From: Bacteriovorax sp. BSW11_IV
GTDB taxonomy: Bacteria; Bdellovibrionota; Bacteriovoracia; Bacteriovoracales; Bacteriovoracaceae
Assembly (NCBI RefSeq): GCF_000447755.1
Contig: NZ_AUNE01000052.1
Coordinates: 1-64,000 of the forward strand
DNA length: 64,000 nt
Direction of reading: 5' to 3'
Both the position numbers and the translations under genes were made by a program. Shown here in pieces: positions 34,612-41,866 of this stretch (within the stretch, counting starts at the first letter, position 1; each line of letters starts with the position of its first letter). The notes under the pieces are model-generated. The model was given only the letters and a program-made list of their open reading frames with translations. It was not told the DNA's origin and did no database searches.

Positions 34612-34638
34612 GACGGTAATGACGGTAATGACGATCTT
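34612..34638 (+). repeat. Three 9-bp GACG iteron-like units (copy C)
   Basis: GACGGTAAT, GACGGTAAT, GACGATCTT at exact 9-base spacing, 145 bases inside the right end of the element. Confidence 0.65.
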
Positions 34639-34760
34639 TTATTCTTAACAAAGGCTTATATTTAATAATTAGGGATTCTCAATAACTTTGGGGATAATAG
34701 TTCTTTTTCAATAAGTATTTAAAATTATGAAAGTTGTGCAGTCTGATACCTAAGAATTGT

Positions 34761-34790
34761 AGTTCGATAAACTTCTACGTCGGGGCACCA
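34761..34790 (+). repeat. 30-bp tRNA-3'-end-like repeat, copy 1 (contains attR core)
   Basis: AGTTCGATAA, ten variable bases, then CGGGGCACCA. Same layout and length as copies at 35861 and 36571, and similar to the T-arm and 3' end of tRNA-Phe (GTTCGAT ... GGGCACCA). Confidence 0.65.
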
Positions 34791-34791
34791 T
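34783..34791 (+). repeat. Right attachment repeat (attR core)
   Basis: GGGCACCAT, exact copy of the tRNA-Phe 3' end sequence at 17787-17795; marks the right boundary of the element. Confidence 0.7.
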
Positions 34792-34829
34792 AAAAAACCA
34801 GATGTTTAACCCACATCTGGTTTTTTTTT
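34792..34829 (+). terminator. Probable original terminator of tRNA-Phe, now at the element's right edge
   Basis: AAAAAACCAGATGT-ttaaccc-ACATCTGG followed by nine T. It follows the attR core directly, so before insertion it would have lain just after the tRNA. Confidence 0.8.
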
Positions 34830-34902
34830 GCCTTTTTTTGAAATTGTGCAGAAAAAACACCTTTAGGTGGGAGCAACCTCGAAGCTCTGTGTAAAATCTT
34901 TT

Positions 34903-34938
34903 TACAGTTAGTATAAAAAGTATCATTCGCTAACTGTA
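34903..34938 (+). promoter_or_regulatory. Perfect 9-bp inverted repeat upstream of the metalloprotease-like gene
   Basis: TACAGTTAG and CTAACTGTA separated by 18 bases, ending 27 bases before the ATG at 34966. Fits an operator or leader stem. Confidence 0.4.
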
Positions 34939-34965
34939 TCTTCTAGTTGCATCTATTATACTGAG

Positions 34966-35853
34966 ATGAAATTACTCAAACTATGTTTAATCATAGGTAC
35001 ATTTATCTTTAGTCCATTAAGGTTCGCTTCTTATTTACAAGATAATGGTCGAATTGCATTGCAGTGGAGTAGCTACGATGAAGCTGATCTCATAAGTAAA
35101 GTGAAGTCGCTAGAGAGTGAAGTGGAAGATGAAGTCTTTTCCAAGTATTATCAGGATCTTCTTTCTAAATATAAGCATACTCCTTTTTATAAAAAGCTAT
35201 ATTTCTCTACTGTAGGTAAGGGGCTTCTTTCTCAAATCAATGAACTTATGCCTAAGACAATTGTATGTAAGGATTCTGTTGAAGAGTGCTTTAAAAAGGC
35301 CCTTATGTTTCATCGTGAAGATATTCTGTTAAGACTTATTTACATGCAGTCTAAATATCAAATTAATATGAGTAAGTTTTTGATGAGAAAGAATTGTGAT
35401 TACTGTGAGAATAAACAGATCGATTTTGAAAAAGAAGAACTAGATGCTTTTATTCTTGCGATGAAAATCATGCCTAAAAGATTTCATACTTATTTGATTG
35501 GTCGACCAATTACAATGATCAACGCTGATAATGGGCTCTATGGTAATGGGAAGTGGACTTTTTTCATCCAATGGCGATACTTAAATTTTATAGAAAAGAT
35601 TGGCCTAGCAATTCATGAGTTTTCCCATATCGTTGGAACCAAAAGTGATTTAGATTTTTCAAAAAAATGGCTTGAGCTATTTAGGCAATCAAGAGTGGCG
35701 GGCCCTTATGATGGTTTTATATCAGATTATGCGTACACAAACTTTGCCGAGGACTTTGCGGAGTCACTAACTTGCTTCATAGTCAGTCCTAAGCTTTTAA
35801 AAAAGCATTTACCTTCTAAATACGAATTTTTCAAAAACAGCTTCAAGTTTTAG
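34966..35853 (+). CDS. Secreted HExxH putative metalloprotease
   Basis: 295 residues with an N-terminal signal sequence (LCLIIGTFIFSPLRFAS). The zinc-binding motif HEFSH lies in AIHEFSHIVG near residue 218, with downstream acidic residues (FAEDFAESL) that could supply the third ligand. A CDYC pair precedes it. Probably an envelope or secreted peptidase of no named family. It lies just outside the element, between two copies of the tRNA-like repeat, and shares its terminator type. Confidence 0.72.
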   Translation: MKLLKLCLIIGTFIFSPLRFASYLQDNGRIALQWSSYDEADLISKVKSLESEVEDEVFSKYYQDLLSKYKHTPFYKKLYFSTVGKGLLSQINELMPKTIVCKDSVEECFKKALMFHREDILLRLIYMQSKYQINMSKFLMRKNCDYCENKQIDFEKEELDAFILAMKIMPKRFHTYLIGRPITMINADNGLYGNGKWTFFIQWRYLNFIEKIGLAIHEFSHIVGTKSDLDFSKKWLELFRQSRVAGPYDGFISDYAYTNFAEDFAESLTCFIVSPKLLKKHLPSKYEFFKNSFKF

Positions 35854-35860
35854 TATCGCA

Positions 35861-35890
35861 ATTCGATAAGTGCCCACATCAGGGCACTAA
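35861..35890 (+). repeat. 30-bp tRNA-3'-end-like repeat, copy 2
   Basis: ATTCGATAAG, then TGCCCACATC and AGGGCACTAA. Aligned from 35861 it matches copy 1 at the TTCGATAA and GGGCAC-A positions with identical spacing. Confidence 0.55.
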
Positions 35891-35891
35891 G

Positions 35892-35925
35892 AAAAAACCA
35901 GATGTTAATCCACATCTGGCTTTTT
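35892..35925. terminator. Terminator almost identical to the one at 34792
   Basis: AAAAAACCAGATGT-taatcc-ACATCTGG-CTTTTT. The stem is the same as that at 34798-34820. It serves the upstream gene and, on the other strand, the convergent gene ending at 35928. Confidence 0.8.
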
Positions 35926-35927
35926 AT

Positions 35928-36374
35928 CTAAACTTCAAATTTTTCAAACTTTATACTTTCTCTGTTCTCAATTCTTTTTAAAATTCGTTCAAAAGCTTCT
36001 TGATCTTTTGGAGAAGTCCAGTCATTACCAATTTTTATTAAATCAGGGTCATTAGAGTTTATTCCCAAGGCATTAATGTAATCAGTAGTGCAAATAAAAA
36101 AATGCTTTCGATAGGGTAAGAGAAAATGATCTTCCTTTAAATGCTTTATGGCATCAGTTTTACTTGAAAACCACGCTTTCCAGATTGCACTCCATCTAGG
36201 GGGATTTAAAAGATCAGAGATCACAATCATATCTTTCATCTCTTTCCAATTTGAGTATCCGGCGGCCTTTGCAATACTTGCGTATGCATCTTTTAAAGCA
36301 TAGTTTGGAGAGTTTTTTTTCTTTTGTAGAAGTTTGGCCTTAATTTTAATGGAGGCCAGGCTAGAATTATTCAT
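35928..36374 (-). CDS. Small protein with a glyoxalase-family-associated N-terminal motif
   Basis: 148 residues. The first 50 (SLASIKIKAKLLQKK ... ASIAKAAGYSNWKEMK) resemble the short helical domain that precedes some glyoxalase-superfamily proteins and occurs alone in small proteins. The rest is unremarkable, with several Trp. No enzymatic residues seen. Lies between repeat copies 2 and 3. Confidence 0.55.
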   Translation of the reverse strand: MNNSSLASIKIKAKLLQKKKNSPNYALKDAYASIAKAAGYSNWKEMKDMIVISDLLNPPRWSAIWKAWFSSKTDAIKHLKEDHFLLPYRKHFFICTTDYINALGINSNDPDLIKIGNDWTSPKDQEAFERILKRIENRESIKFEKFEV

Positions 36375-36570
36375 AACAAATCCTCTGATACCTACCGCCG
36401 ATTGTATCTTATGAATAATAATAAATTTTTTAGTGATACGGAGTGAGGTACTCTTTTGGCGGACAGGCTTCTCCGTGAAACCTTTTATATTATGTCATTA
36501 AATTAAAAATAAATGAAGATTTTTTTTCGCAACAAAAATTTAATAGGTTATGGCATCACTATTCACAGAC

Positions 36571-36600
36571 AGTTGGATAATTGGCCACGTCAGGGCACTA
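36571..36600 (+). repeat. 30-bp tRNA-3'-end-like repeat, copy 3
   Basis: AGTTGGATAA, TTGGCCACGT, CAGGGCACTA: same length and layout as copies 1 and 2, and overlapping by 3 bases the stop of the WYL regulator gene. Confidence 0.55.
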
Positions 36601-37332
36601 AATTTTTTGAAAGAATTCACCAGCGCCTTCAATCATTTTTCCCTTATTTCTTAACTTAAAATGTATATTAGTTCTTTTTGTTGTTAAGATGCGATCAATT
36701 CGAAAGAGGCGCTCTGCTTTTCTTAAATCATCCCAGCATAAAAAATACCATATAGGATAAATAAGACATAGCATTTGGGGTTCAATAAGGCGCTCAGTGA
36801 TTTCGCCTGCCGCTGATTTATAAGTTATTTGAATTTTGGTGAAGTTGAAAAAGCTATCGGTCAAATCTTTTAAGACATCTTTTTTTGGTGTCTGGTAATT
36901 TTCAAGCACATCATGTGTTGCATGATCACCAATAAGAATTCGTTTTCTTATTTTCGCAATGACTTGTTGTTGCTCTATGGGAAAAGCGGATGAAATTCTT
37001 TTTTTTATTGAATTTATATTATCTGTGAAAAGGGGAGAGTTGAGTGATTCTGTTATGGCCAATGAAGTTAAAAGAGTTATGACTTCAGAGTTACTAAGTT
37101 GCAAATTATTTAGACCCCATCTTCCCACAATCGAAATACCACCACCGCGTCCTTTATCGGAGATGATAGGAACTCCGGCCTCTTTGAGTTCGGCAAGATC
37201 TCTCATGAGTGTTCGATAGCTAATTTCAAGTTCATCACATAAACGAGCACTCGTCCAAAAACTCTCTGATCTTAGGCAAGCAACGATTTGTTCTTGTCTG
37301 TCTTTCTTTTCTTTTAATGATCCTTTTCCCAT
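36598..37332 (-). CDS. YafY/PafC-type WYL-domain transcription regulator
   Basis: 244 residues. N-terminal helix-turn-helix of the DeoR/HTH_11 kind (WTSARLCDELEISYRTLMRDL) and the wing VPIISDKGRGGGIS, then a C-terminal WYL domain (YPIWYFLCWDDLRKAERLFRIDRI). Divergent from the epoxide-hydrolase-like gene with 71 bases between, so it probably regulates that gene and itself in response to a small ligand. Confidence 0.88.
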   Translation of the reverse strand: MGKGSLKEKKDRQEQIVACLRSESFWTSARLCDELEISYRTLMRDLAELKEAGVPIISDKGRGGGISIVGRWGLNNLQLSNSEVITLLTSLAITESLNSPLFTDNINSIKKRISSAFPIEQQQVIAKIRKRILIGDHATHDVLENYQTPKKDVLKDLTDSFFNFTKIQITYKSAAGEITERLIEPQMLCLIYPIWYFLCWDDLRKAERLFRIDRILTTKRTNIHFKLRNKGKMIEGAGEFFQKI

Positions 37333-37403
37333 GTGATGAGCTTAGCATTAAATGTGCCATATGATGACACAATTTTTTATATGATAAGAAAAAGGAGAGA
37401 GAG

Positions 37404-38342
37404 ATGATAAAAAAAGTAAATTTTCCAGAACCTAAAATTATTGCTGTTAATAATATTGAACTCGAAGTATTCGAGGCCGGTGAAGAAAATAGGGAAAGAC
37501 CTATTGTTCTATGCCACGGATGGCCTGAGCATGCCTATTCGTGGAGGTCGCAAATACCTGCCTTAGTTGCAGCTGGTTATCATGTGATTGTGCCCAATCA
37601 AAGAGGTTTTGGGAATTCCTCATGCCCAAGTGATACCTTGGCCTATGACATCGACAATCTGACCAAAGATTTATTAGGAATCCTAGATCATTATGGTTAT
37701 GAGAAATCTATTTTTATGGGGCATGACTGGGGCTCTGCTGTGGTATGGGCAATGGGTCTTTTACATCCTGAGCGAGTAGTGGCGCAAATCAATTTAGCTC
37801 TTCCTTATCAGGAGAGGGGAGAACTTCCTTGGGTCCAAATGATGGAAAAATTCTTTGGTGATGAGTATTACTTTGTTCACTTCAATAAAAGGCCAGGAGT
37901 TGCGGATAAAATTCTAAATGAAAATGTAGAACAGTTTTTCACAAATCTTTTTCGAAAGAATGCACCTTCTCCATCTCTTGATACAAATATGATGATTGAC
38001 TTGGCAACATCTAATAAAGCGCAAGGAGAGGCCATCTTGAGTGCTGAGGAACTTAATATTTTTATTTCAGCTTTTGAAAAAACGGGATTTACTCCAAGTA
38101 TAAATTGGTATCGAAATCTAGATCGGAATTGGCATATCTTAGGAAAAGTTGATTCTATTATTAAGCATCCCGTTTTGATGATCTATGGACAAAAAGATTT
38201 AATTCCTAAATTTGAAAGAATCTCACAATATGTACCCAACATTAGTGAAACAACTATTGAGAGTGGTCACTGGATACAACAAGAGTGTCCTGATAAGACA
38301 AATAAAGTCATATTAGAATGGTTGGAAATGAATTCGAGATGA
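37404..38342 (+). CDS. Alpha/beta hydrolase, epoxide-hydrolase-like
   Basis: 312 residues. HGWPEHAYSWR (HGxP oxyanion motif), the nucleophile elbow GHDWGS with Asp as nucleophile, and a late DLIPK and SGHWIQQE supplying acid and His, as in soluble epoxide hydrolases and haloalkane dehalogenases. The HGWP motif favours epoxide hydrolase. AAAAGGAGAGAG precedes the ATG. Divergent WYL regulator upstream. Confidence 0.87.
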   Translation: MIKKVNFPEPKIIAVNNIELEVFEAGEENRERPIVLCHGWPEHAYSWRSQIPALVAAGYHVIVPNQRGFGNSSCPSDTLAYDIDNLTKDLLGILDHYGYEKSIFMGHDWGSAVVWAMGLLHPERVVAQINLALPYQERGELPWVQMMEKFFGDEYYFVHFNKRPGVADKILNENVEQFFTNLFRKNAPSPSLDTNMMIDLATSNKAQGEAILSAEELNIFISAFEKTGFTPSINWYRNLDRNWHILGKVDSIIKHPVLMIYGQKDLIPKFERISQYVPNISETTIESGHWIQQECPDKTNKVILEWLEMNSR

Positions 38343-38468
38343 ATTTTATAATTCTATAGTTTGTAAATTTTTATTTGATAAATAATAACTTGGAAGAGAA
38401 GTTAGTGGAATGTTCAAGTCGTTAGCACTACTATAGATACAAAAATCAACATAAAGAGATAAAACGTA

Positions 38469-38999
38469 ATGAGTAAAATAATCTTAAGACATTTGACCCT
38501 AGATGATAAAGTTCTCTTAGAAAAGGCCATGGCCGAAAATTGGGAAAGTAATTTTGACTTCGTTCATTATTGGGATTCTCTCGCTAAGGGAAATTTTGAA
38601 CGATTTATTGAAGTTATTCCTGAAATCAGTCGTGGTCTACATCTTCCAAAAGGACATATCCCTTGTACCTTTCTTTTTGCCTTCAATGAGAATAATGAAA
38701 TTGTTGGGAGAACCTCTATTCGTCATACTCTCACAGATTACCTGTTAAAGGCCGGAGGTCATATTGGCTATGGTGTTTGTCCAAGCTTTAGAAGGCAAGG
38801 ATATGCCACCGCCATTTTGAAAGAGAGTTTATCCTGGGTAAAGATTAACTTACCGCATTTAACTCAAGTATTAGTCACTTGCGATGAAGGAAATATGGGT
38901 TCGCAAAAGACGATTGAAAATAATGGCGGAGTTTTAGAAGATATCATTGATGTGGGTGGACAGTCGCGCAAAATGCGATTTTGGGTTCCTGTAAAATAA
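38469..38999 (+). CDS. GNAT-family N-acetyltransferase
   Basis: 176 residues. Acetyl-CoA binding segment GGHIGYGVCPSFRRQGYATAIL (shown as the pattern V-x-P-x-x-RRQGYA) and the late CDEGNMGSQKTIENNGG are standard GNAT motifs. Substrate unknown. Confidence 0.85.
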   Translation: MSKIILRHLTLDDKVLLEKAMAENWESNFDFVHYWDSLAKGNFERFIEVIPEISRGLHLPKGHIPCTFLFAFNENNEIVGRTSIRHTLTDYLLKAGGHIGYGVCPSFRRQGYATAILKESLSWVKINLPHLTQVLVTCDEGNMGSQKTIENNGGVLEDIIDVGGQSRKMRFWVPVK

Positions 39000-39084
39000 A
39001 ATTAAAAATACAAACACTTTCTTGTGCAATCTATCTCACAGTTTTAGAGTATAGTAACAATACTCTAAAATATGTGAGGTCATC

Positions 39085-39435
39085 ATGAAATACCTTGGTA
39101 GCTGTCATTGCGGCACTATTCGATTTGAGGTGGATTTAGATATTAAAGAAGCCTACTCTTGTAATTGTTCAATCTGCACCAAAAGGGGCCATCTTCTGGC
39201 CTTTACGACTGAGAGTAATTTTAAACTCCTTTCTGGTGAAGAATCTCTAAGTGATTACCAATTCAATAAGAAAATTGTTCACCATCTATTTTGTAAAAAC
39301 TGTGGAGTAGGTCCTTTTGGACAGGCCAATCCTCCGGGTGCAGATGAACCAAAAAGGGCGATAAATCTTCGTTGCTTAGATGATTTTGATTTTGAATCTG
39401 TACCTGTCCATAAAATCGATGGTAGAAGTCGCTAA
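39085..39435 (+). CDS. GFA/CENP-V-type zinc protein
   Basis: 116 residues. GSCHCGTIRFEV, CNCSICTKRGH and FCKNCGV give the Cys pattern of the glutathione-dependent formaldehyde-activating (GFA) family, which binds two zinc ions. Overlaps the next start by one base (TAATG). Real substrate unknown; most members are not formaldehyde enzymes. Confidence 0.87.
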   Translation: MKYLGSCHCGTIRFEVDLDIKEAYSCNCSICTKRGHLLAFTTESNFKLLSGEESLSDYQFNKKIVHHLFCKNCGVGPFGQANPPGADEPKRAINLRCLDDFDFESVPVHKIDGRSR

Positions 39436-39944
39436 TGGGCCATAAAAGAATTATTGCACTAAACGGTAGTCTGAGAGTTGGGTCTTCTAATGGACAGTTT
39501 TTAAACGCCCTAGAAGACTTTTTTTCTCCGTTTGAATTTATCATTTATCCTTCACTGGGTGATCTTCCGCATTTTACTCCTGATGGTCATTTTCCAGAAG
39601 TGGTTCTTCAATTTAAAGAATTAGTTAGTCGCGCAGATTATATCGTCATCGTCACACCTGAATATGCTCATGGTGTTCCAGGTGTGCTTAAAAATGCTCT
39701 CGATTGGCTTGTTTCAGATGAACGGATGCCTGGTAAGGAAGTTTTCCTTTTTGTATGTTCTGCTGGGGATGGATTTCATGCCATGGAATCTCTTAAAGAA
39801 GTTTTGCGCACTATGTCTTTGGTTGTTAAAGAAGAAAGATGTCTTAGTGTCAGCTCAATTCGCTCGCAGTTCATAGAGGGAAGACTTAAAAATGAATCCC
39901 TTATAGATAAAATTTCTTCTATGGCAAGTTCTTTGATATATTGA
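39435..39944 (+). CDS. NADPH-dependent FMN reductase family protein
   Basis: 169 residues, flavodoxin-like. The phosphate-binding loop NGSLRVGSSNGQFL and the TPEYAHGVPGVLKNALDWL segment are the family signatures. Reduces FMN or quinones with NAD(P)H. Coupled to the GFA gene and ends just inside the ars promoter; ArsH belongs to the same superfamily but is longer, so I do not call it arsH. Confidence 0.87.
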   Translation: MGHKRIIALNGSLRVGSSNGQFLNALEDFFSPFEFIIYPSLGDLPHFTPDGHFPEVVLQFKELVSRADYIVIVTPEYAHGVPGVLKNALDWLVSDERMPGKEVFLFVCSAGDGFHAMESLKEVLRTMSLVVKEERCLSVSSIRSQFIEGRLKNESLIDKISSMASSLIY

Positions 39945-39971
39945 CTCCGTACTATACTACGGAGTTTATAT
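39941..39971 (+). promoter_or_regulatory. MerR-type promoter/operator of the arsenic operon
   Basis: TTGACT (-35) and TTATAT (-10) are separated by 19 bases, the overlong spacer that MerR activators correct. The spacer contains the palindrome ACTCCGTA-ctatac-TACGGAGT, and its left half TTGACTCCGTAC matches the classical mer operator. The regulator's ATG is 8 bases after the -10, so the transcript is probably leaderless. Confidence 0.85.
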
Positions 39972-39978
39972 TATCACT

Positions 39979-40374
39979 ATGAATAAATCATTAACAATTG
40001 GTAAACTCGCCACTGCTTCAGGTGTTGGTGTAGAGACCATCCGCTTTTATGAAAATAAAGAGCTTATTAAACAACCCTTAAAAAATGGTGGTTTTCGCCA
40101 TTACCCCCACGACTATGTGGCCCGTATTCAATTTATAAAAAGAGCACAGGAATTGGGGTTTACTTTGTCCGAAGTGAAAGAACTTTTAAATCTTCGTGTT
40201 CAAAAACAATCGAAATGTAGCGATGTCTTAAATAAAACAGAATCAAAGATCATCGAGATAGATGAAAAAATAAAAGACTTAAAGCGAATGAAAAAATCTT
40301 TACAGGCCCTTGCAAGCTGTTGTGAAGATAAAAGCGCATCATTGAGTGAATGCCCTATCTTGGAGCATTTTTAA
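39979..40374 (+). CDS. MerR-family metal-responsive regulator
   Basis: 131 residues. N-terminal winged helix LTIGKLATASGVGVETIRFYE, a coiled dimerisation helix and cysteines C80, C114, C115 and C125 ending in CPIL. The spacing of C80, C115 and C125 is close to the Hg(II)-binding triad of MerR (82, 117, 126). It is the first gene of an operon with arsC and ACR3 behind a mer-type promoter, and would activate it. The inducer is uncertain: mercury-like site, arsenic cargo. Confidence 0.9.
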   Translation: MNKSLTIGKLATASGVGVETIRFYENKELIKQPLKNGGFRHYPHDYVARIQFIKRAQELGFTLSEVKELLNLRVQKQSKCSDVLNKTESKIIEIDEKIKDLKRMKKSLQALASCCEDKSASLSECPILEHF

Positions 40375-40381
40375 GGATTGT

Positions 40382-40828
40382 ATGAAAAACATTTTATTCT
40401 TATGTACAGGAAACTCTTGTCGCTCCCAAATGGCCGAAGCATGGGCGAAGAATTTAAAAGGGGACAAGTTTTGTTTCTACTCTGCAGGGACTAAAAAACA
40501 TGGCATGAATCAAAGGGCCATTACAGTTATGAATGAGCTAGGAATTAATATGTCAGAGCACTATTCTAAAATAACAGAAGAGCTGCCCAATATTCATATG
40601 GATTATGTCATTACCGTTTGTTCTGATGCTAATGAAAACTGCCCGTTTTTCGCAGGAGGAAAAATTATTCATCTTGGTTTTGATGATCCACCAAGGCTAA
40701 CTGCAAATATGAACGATGAAGAATCGATACTAGAAGTCTATCGTCGAGTTAGAGATGAAATAAAAGAGATGATTATAAATTTAGAAAGTTATTTAGAAGA
40801 TAATTCTAATATTAGTGAAGAGGAATAG
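40382..40828 (+). CDS. arsC: Arsenate reductase, thioredoxin-coupled (LMW-phosphatase type)
   Basis: 148 residues from the ATG at 40382 (AAGGA upstream). The P-loop LCTGNSCRSQ has catalytic Cys8 and Cys13. The redox pair Cys80 and Cys87 lies in VCSDANENCP, as in the pI258/Bacillus ArsC class. It reduces arsenate to arsenite, with electrons from thioredoxin. Seven bases after the regulator gene and three before ACR3, so one operon. Confidence 0.94.
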   Translation: MKNILFLCTGNSCRSQMAEAWAKNLKGDKFCFYSAGTKKHGMNQRAITVMNELGINMSEHYSKITEELPNIHMDYVITVCSDANENCPFFAGGKIIHLGFDDPPRLTANMNDEESILEVYRRVRDEIKEMIINLESYLEDNSNISEEE

Positions 40829-40831
40829 AGA

Positions 40832-41863
40832 ATGAGTTCAGAAGCATCAAAAATGGGGTTTTTTGAAAGATATTTAAGTCTATGGGTTGCTGGTTGTATC
40901 GTCTTTGGCATCGTGATTGGAAAGATGGCAGGTTCAACAATTTCTTTGTTGAGTGATTTTAATATTGCTTCGGTTAATATTCCTGTTGCGATTCTTGTTT
41001 GGCTAATGATTTTTCCTATGATGGTGCAAATTGATTTTGGCTCTATCAAAGACGTTGGAAAAAATCCAAAAGGACTTGCTTTAACTTTAATAATTAACTG
41101 GCTTATTAAACCATTTACGATGGCCTTTTTTGCATGGCTTTTTTTTTCTAAGTTTTTTCAATCCTACTTAGGTCCTGAAGTGGCCAACGAATATATTGCA
41201 GGGGCAATTTTGCTTGGAGCAGCTCCTTGTACGGCAATGGTTTTCGTTTGGTCTTATCTTACTAAAGGAGACCCTGAATATACACTTGTTCAAGTGGCGA
41301 TCAATGACCTTGTTCTACTTGTGGCATTCATTCCCATCGTAAAATTTCTCTTGGGAGTTACAAATGTTGTCATCCCTTTTGATACGTTGTTTTCTTCTGT
41401 TGTCATTTTTGTCATCATCCCCCTTATTGCAGGTTTTTTGACAAATAAATTTCTTATCGCAAAAAATGGATCCAAATGGTTTAAAGAAATATTTCTAGCA
41501 AAATTAAAACCAGTATCAATTGTGGCCTTACTTACAACTCTTATTCTTCTTTTTGCCTTTCAGGGCGAAAAGATTTTAGCTAATCCAATTCATATCTTTT
41601 TAATTGCTGTCCCATTAACTTTACAGACGTACTTTATCTTTTTTGTAGCGTGGGGGTTAGGAAGAAAAATGAATATTTCTCACTGTATCCTTAGTCCTGG
41701 GGCAATGATTGGTGCTAGTAATTTTTTTGAACTCGCTGTTGCTGTGGCCATCGCTCTTTTTGGATTAAATTCAGGGGCCGCTCTTGCAACAGTGGTTGGT
41801 GTTTTGATCGAAGTGCCAGTCATGTTAAGTTTAGTTAAAATTTCAAATCGCTGGAGATATTAA
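40832..41863 (+). CDS. acr3: ACR3-family arsenite efflux transporter
   Basis: 343 residues, ten hydrophobic helices. Signature segments WLMIFPMMVQIDF, the broken helix GAAPCTAMVFVWS with the functional cysteine, and PGAMIGASNFFELAVA are typical of ACR3 (BASS superfamily). Exports arsenite produced by the ArsC encoded just upstream. Inner membrane. Confidence 0.95.
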   Translation: MSSEASKMGFFERYLSLWVAGCIVFGIVIGKMAGSTISLLSDFNIASVNIPVAILVWLMIFPMMVQIDFGSIKDVGKNPKGLALTLIINWLIKPFTMAFFAWLFFSKFFQSYLGPEVANEYIAGAILLGAAPCTAMVFVWSYLTKGDPEYTLVQVAINDLVLLVAFIPIVKFLLGVTNVVIPFDTLFSSVVIFVIIPLIAGFLTNKFLIAKNGSKWFKEIFLAKLKPVSIVALLTTLILLFAFQGEKILANPIHIFLIAVPLTLQTYFIFFVAWGLGRKMNISHCILSPGAMIGASNFFELAVAVAIALFGLNSGAALATVVGVLIEVPVMLSLVKISNRWRY

Positions 41864-41866
41864 TCT

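Larger units (their letters stand above)
17787..34791. mobile_element. 17-kb integrative element in tRNA-Phe with restriction-modification cargo
   Basis: Bounded by GGGCACCAT repeats, with a serine integrase gene at the left edge against the tRNA. It carries a replication-type ATPase, SSB, a small resolvase, an XRE regulator, lipoproteins and an AlwI-type restriction-modification block. It has two arms diverging from about 23.3-23.5 kb. GGCC, which occurs roughly seven times per kb in the first 3 kb of the window, appears only about nine times in these 17 kb (hand count), supporting foreign origin. No relaxase, coupling protein, type IV secretion or virion genes were seen, so it is probably mobilised by a helper or is a replicating satellite-like element. 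Confidence 0.88.
34558..34965. other. Right end of the element and junction region without a gene
   Basis: This 408-base gap holds, in order, the third GACG triple array, the first 30-bp tRNA-end-like repeat with the right attachment core, a terminator hairpin and a 9-bp inverted repeat in front of the next gene. I see no coding sequence. Confidence 0.7.

Noticed and set aside
35861-35890. A further complete tRNA gene in the repeat zone
   Set aside because: Only the T-arm/3'-end-like part is present; no acceptor 5' strand or anticodon arm can be drawn.
39435-39944. ArsH
   Set aside because: Same superfamily and next to ars genes, but too short (169 residues) and transcribed from a separate unit upstream of the ars promoter.
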